In this document: in pieces, positions 61,201 to 64,000 of the stretch
Numbering within the stretch: position 1 is the first letter of the stretch
Layout: each line of letters begins with the position of its first letter
Origin: Enoplolaimus lenunculus
Taxonomy: Eukaryota > Nematoda > Enoplea > Enoplida > Thoracostomopsidae
Length of the DNA: 64,000 nucleotides
Assembly (NCBI GenBank): GCA_030248215.1
Contig: JASANG010003629.1
Span: 1-64,000 of the forward strand
Direction of reading: 5' to 3'
Notes under the pieces: model-generated
Database searches by the model: none
Told to the model about the DNA's origin: nothing
What the model saw: only the letters and a program-made list of their open reading frames with translations
Position numbers and translations under genes: made by a program

Positions 61201-61633
61201 ATCCAGTATAAGACGCTCGTTGAAAATCGGCAAAAAAGGTGGTAAACATCAACGGCAACTAACACCTGAAAATGCTCCAGATACATTGGGCACGAAATAT
61301 ATAACTCAGGGTTATACTTCAGTGTTTCCGCATGGTCCATCGCAAAATAATATTTTGAATGCTCCATATAACGAAACTGGTAATTCGCTGTTTTATAACC
61401 GTTCTGGTCAACAAAATGATGATCGTGCAAATTCCAATTTGTCGCACTCGTGGAGTATGTCTAGCAAAAACCGGGCAGCTACTCAAGATACAAGCGACCA
61501 GGAAGTAAATAGAAATCTAATTGAACAACAAAGATATGTGCAACGAGCGCGTTCTAACGTTTCGGATCAAACAAGTAGCGTTTCGACTATACAACGCATT
61601 GAAACGCAATCGAAAGTTGTAACTGATATTTAA
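49291..61633 (+). CDS. USP31/USP43-like ubiquitin carboxyl-terminal hydrolase, 15 exons
   Basis: Cysteine protease that removes ubiquitin. Exons: 49291-49701, 50354-50443, 50755-50942, 51476-51617, 52548-52683, 53078-53159, 53379-53490, 54094-54203, 55143-55223, 56486-56807, 57922-58079, 58384-58499, 58983-59095, 59382-59505, 59886-61633. Phases agree throughout; about 1310 residues (human USP31 is about 1350). Cys box LVNNGNTCYLNAVVQCL (Cys48), QDAQEFFVWLLDKIHEDL, zinc pairs C207-C210 and C526-C529, LVFHFKRFKQ, and His box SGHYTAY (His647) with WYCYDDEKV. About 310 residues separate the two CxxC pairs, so the fingers carry a large insert. The tail (about 688-1310) is Ser/Asn/Arg-rich, with a basic patch (FRRSLGLGKG, IRRSLKIGKKGGK), ending VVTDI. 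Less sure: the start (an upstream exon is possible), the donor after exon 2 (GTTGGT), the acceptor at 56486 and the donor at 58080. USP31 versus USP43 is unresolved. Confidence 0.9.
49935..50325. mobile_element. hAT-type MITE, CCGGTTCCGG-rich, in USP intron 1
   Basis: Begins CAGGGTGCAACCGGAATTCC and ends with its inverse, GGAATTACAATT being replaced by TTCCGGTTGCACCCTG. An exact 8-bp target duplication GTTTATAT lies at 49927-49934 and 50326-50333. CAGGG termini and an 8-bp duplication are hAT hallmarks. The interior is packed with TTCCGGTTCCGG words near both ends and has no transposase. Confidence 0.88.
51754..52501. mobile_element. TIR element with two C-rich flanks in USP intron 4
   Basis: GCTTCTCCACAGC at 51754 is the exact inverse of GCTGTGGAGAAGC ending at 52501. 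Inside each end lies a C-rich block of about 150 bp (CCCCCAGGAAA words; 51767-51915 and 52361-52490), partly inverted relative to each other, around about 450 bp of AT-rich sequence. Probably a non-autonomous DNA transposon. Confidence 0.6.
52710..52985. repeat. Degenerate CGGTCTCGGTCG / GAACCGAATCC repeat
   Basis: ATCAGGGATGAGCGGTCTCG and GAAGCCGAGACCGCCC form a short inverted pair; the right part has GAACCGAATCCAGTTGC. It may be a worn CAGGG-ended element of USP intron 5. Confidence 0.35.
53544..53757. mobile_element. hAT-type MITE in USP intron 7
   Basis: CAGGGTGCGACCGGATATCC at the left, ATTCCGGCCGTACTCTG at the right. The exact 8-bp target duplication TTGACTTT lies at 53536-53543 and 53758-53765. 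The 214-bp interior has CCGGATATCCG words. Confidence 0.82.
54411..55062. mobile_element. Probable decayed CAGGG-ended element(s), GATTCCGAATCCGAACC words
   Basis: CAGGGTGCGATAATATAC at the left and TCGTTGCCACCCTG at the right resemble hAT ends, but no 8-bp duplication is visible. GATTCCGAATCCGAACCC and related words recur from 54700 to 55045. There may be two nested copies. It lies in USP intron 8. Confidence 0.4.
55285..55405. repeat. Short tandem repeat, ~35-bp units x3
   Basis: TTTTGGCTTCAGTCCGCTGC followed by ACACTGTAGC recurs three times; the ends (TGCAGCGCATTGAAGC and GCATCGCACTGAAGC) are related. Confidence 0.8.
55845..55920. repeat. GCCGATGCCGATAC-type repeat
   Basis: Imperfect inverted and direct words CCGATACCGATGCCGATAC and GGTGCCGATGCCGATTCC. 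Probably a worn short element, similar in style to the other word-rich hAT MITEs here. Confidence 0.4.
57330..57860. mobile_element. GCAAGTTTTTGCTGC-family element, diverged, in USP intron 10
   Basis: GCGTGAAAGTTTTTGCAGC near the left and GCAGCTGCGAGTTTTTGCTG near the right are inverted. Several CTTGCAGCTGCAA words lie between. Same family as 11205-11480 and 14080-14535. Confidence 0.5.
58557..58855. mobile_element. ACTTAAGTA foldback MITE in USP intron 12
   Basis: GGCTAGGTTTCTGAAATCTT at the left and AGTAGGGTTTCAGATACCC at the right; ACTTAAGTATTTACTTAAG stems, and the family's TTTTAAAAACGACAAAATGG. Confidence 0.68.
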
Positions 61634-62749
61634 TGAACGACAAAAAATGTTTGTTTCATTTTTTATCGATTGTGCACAAAGGCGTGACGAGTGCGGGCTT
61701 TAGCGATCAAACACCCCCCTTTGTGATTTTTATTCAGGGTTTTTAGAAACTTTCACGATTTTTGTGGCACAAGTAACTCCCATTCCAAATTTTTAAAGAA
61801 TGTAACCTCCTTTTTCGAAATCCTGGCTGCTTCTCTGACTATGTATGAACATAGTGATTTTGATTTTCGAACCCCCTGTGTCGGTTTCAAGTTTTCATTT
61901 GCTATCAGTTCCCGCTTGTTTTGTTTAGGACATTTCCTTATTTTGTGAATAATTTTCAACTGGCGGATATGGTTCATAGTTTGACCGTGGCCTGGCCTAA
62001 TACAATCTACACATTAGAGACATTAGACAGTTCCTCGTAAAATATAATTTTGCTATTGCAACGAGAAGAAGACATACACGATGCATAAGAATACTAAACT
62101 GGGTTTATTTTGATATAAGAAATAATGATACAATGATTTAAAATGGTAAGTATATTGTGAATTATTCCACTGAAGGTTTAGGTGACTGAAGTCTGTTTAA
62201 ATTTACAAGTATGTATTGTCTGTTTACAAATGTTTTCACTCACGTTTTCTTGAGCCGAAGGACTGAAGCATTTATCAGCTAAACGCAAATAATCAATGTT
62301 TGCTAAAAAGCAGTCACTTTTATCGATTTCTGGCATATTAATCTGACGGTATATAACGCATTTTTCAAATACACGATTTCAGTTATAAATTATAGAGGCA
62401 TGCCCATTGAAAGACAGGCTGAGTTATCTGCTTGCCTTAGGATTGAACTGTATATATAGTCCTTCGGTGCTAGGCACATGAAACAAATCGTAAATCAGCG
62501 CAGTATCTGAAACAATTTATTTTAAACAAAGCAATTTTATAGAGTTTTTGCTCATTTGATTTTTTGCGACAGTATTTCGTACTTTCTACTGTTTGATAGC
62601 AAACTTCGTTTTGCACCTGAATTTTGTGATTTTAATTATAGATGTCATAACATTTCCATATATTTATCACTCATGAATATTCGCGCATGTACAGGCACAT
62701 TGTATACTTTATATAATATGCGGGGTGCAACTGGAAGTGAGTAATGCTG
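61634..62749. other. Region downstream of the USP gene
   Basis: Probable 3' UTR followed by intergenic sequence. I see no clear AATAAA close to the stop and no further coding exon. Confidence 0.4.
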
Positions 62750-62912
62750 GAGCCAAGCCTGTGTAGACAGCTCATCTTGCTAGAGTGCAGGAAAATTTCT
62801 AGTACTGGCATGTAAGGGTTTGCGATGATTTACAAGCCAAGTTTGAAACTGTTGTGAAGGGGTCAAAATTTTTCCAGGAAGAACAGAGCCCTTCTATGGT
62901 TGCAGCCCGACC
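62750..62912. mobile_element. CCCGTAGCCAGCTCACCTTG MITE, worn
   Basis: CCTGTGTAGACAGCTCATCTTGC at the left and CTATGGTTGCAGCCCG at the right, with TTTACAAGCCAAGTTTGAAA and AAATTTTTCCAGGAAG between. Confidence 0.5.
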
Positions 62913-63134
62913 GGAGCCGGAATTTAAGTATATATATACTTTGTCAGTCACATGTTACCATACGTGCAATTCGCACATCCATCGTCCCCCTATGCAGTTT
63001 TAAAAAGGCTAACTAACTATACTGTTATTGCGAAACTGTGTGCGTACATTTTGGTTCTTAAACATTTCCGCATAAAGTTATTGCATTGCCGTACATTTTG
63101 TATAGATTAGCGCATTATATGTTAATATTTTGAA

Positions 63135-63282
63135 CTTTCCCGCCAACATTTGAATTTAGTTTTCACCAAAATTTGAATTTACCACCATCCCGCCAAAGTT
63201 GAATGTCCCTGCGGAAATTTTAAATTTCCCGCCAAAATTTGAATTTTCCGCCACAATTTAAATTTTCCCGCCAAATTTCACT
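63135..63282. repeat. Degenerate ~20-bp tandem repeat with TTTCCCGCC words
   Basis: TTTCCCGCCAAAATTTGAAT recurs about six to seven times with variation. TTTCCCGC matches the E2F consensus, but the regular spacing suggests a simple minisatellite. Confidence 0.65.
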
Positions 63283-63327
63283 GTTTTTCAAGTATTTCAA
63301 TGTCCTTGACAGTGTTGCTACAAAACA

Positions 63328-63427
63328 GACTTGTCCGGAAAAAGTTTCCGCGAAACTCTATGTGATGTCCCCGACTGGCTATATTCGAAAATATAGAGTT
63401 TCTATAAACATAAACCGGACAAGCTAT
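63328..63427. repeat. Short foldback repeat
   Basis: GACTTGTCCGGAAAAAGTTT and AACATAAACCGGACAAGC are inverted, as are GAAACTCTATGT and ATATAGAGTTTC. A 100-bp imperfect hairpin, perhaps a miniature element. Confidence 0.5.
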
Positions 63428-64000
63428 TGAGTTTCTTTGGGGAGAGGACATTTTATGCACGGAGAGCCGTCTGGTAACGTATGAGCGGCATTAAAATTTT
63501 AAATTTGCTGATTTTAGCAAATATCTATAAAGTGTTGTCACAACTGTTCTTTAGGTCATTTTTGAAAAATCCTGAAAACTCATAAAAATTGTACCAAAAG
63601 TTAAAATCAAACGCGCCGAAACATAAGTTTTGTAGAACTATGGCAAATTTTGTTATCGAAACTGCTGGAACTTCCGGCAAAAATTCTACCGTAGCCCGAA
63701 TATAGCAAATAAACTCCGGTTGGTTTATATTTTTGAGCGTGCCATCAAATAGAAATAGAAGGTACACCGCGCCGACGATGTGAAGGGTACTTTTATAGGG
63801 CGTCCCATTTTCTCGTCATGACTATAGTGTATATATATATACCTACATTTTAGACTATTTTTGTGAAGATTATGATTCACACTTATTTTTACGCATAGGC
63901 TTATGCATTGCTTAGCTTAGAGCTACGACCTTAAAAATACGTGCTTTGTTTACTTTTAGGGCAGCGCCGTTTTATCGCCACGACTACAATAGAGTAGGAT

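Noticed and set aside
60054-61430. Several minus-strand frames over the last USP exon
   Set aside because: Antisense shadows of a long coding exon.
1-64000. Retroviral, LTR or Polinton-like fossils
   Set aside because: Looked for reverse-transcriptase, integrase, protease, capsid and polymerase signatures and for long terminal repeats; none seen. The repeats are short DNA elements and tRNA-derived repeats.

Overview
This is eukaryotic, intron-rich, AT-rich animal DNA. Every gene I can recognise is metazoan: a vesicular monoamine/acetylcholine transporter (SLC18 family), a four-span MARVEL-domain membrane protein and a USP31/USP43-like ubiquitin protease. Exons are 50-400 bp, bounded by GT..AG, and embedded in introns packed with short non-autonomous DNA transposons and tRNA-derived repeats. 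I cannot name the species; an invertebrate with a repeat-rich genome fits best. The recurrent TTAGGC words equal the nematode telomere unit, but here they are internal to dispersed elements and so are weak evidence of phylum. I saw no reverse transcriptase, capsid, integrase or complete transposase.

Positions 1-26912 form one very large imperfect inverted repeat. The left arm is 1 to about 12400, the right arm about 13100 to 26912 (position 1 pairs with 26912, so the homology may continue beyond the left edge), with a spacer of about 0.7 kb. The right arm carries, on the minus strand, seven ordered and phase-consistent exons of an SLC18-type transporter; an eighth lies in the spacer (12996-13100). 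The left arm holds a broken mirror copy on the plus strand: exon 3 is replaced by G-rich low-complexity sequence, exon 7 carries small deletions, and the intronic minisatellite has about half the units. Left-arm differences are mostly deletions and become very dense near the centre. This looks more like an unpolished fold-back or haplotype-join artefact than an old duplication, but sequence alone does not settle it.

Positions 26913-42300 hold little coding sequence: one orphan exon candidate (27704-27789), one candidate N-terminal exon (38223-38259), many MITEs, tRNA-like repeats, a 35-bp minisatellite and a 0.3-0.37-kb tandem triplication. Positions 42342-46314 (minus) encode what looks like a complete 198-residue MARVEL protein in four exons. 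A less certain minus-strand membrane-protein fragment lies at 47439-48080.

Positions 49291-61633 (plus) encode a USP31/43-like deubiquitinase in 15 phase-consistent exons, about 1310 codons. It has the Cys and His boxes, two CxxC pairs, a long insertion between them, and a serine-rich tail of about 620 residues ending in a class I PDZ-ligand-like T-D-I. Its introns contain hAT-type MITEs with exact 8-bp target duplications. Positions 61634-64000 are non-coding. The genes are independent loci of an ordinary animal chromosome; nothing suggests an operon.
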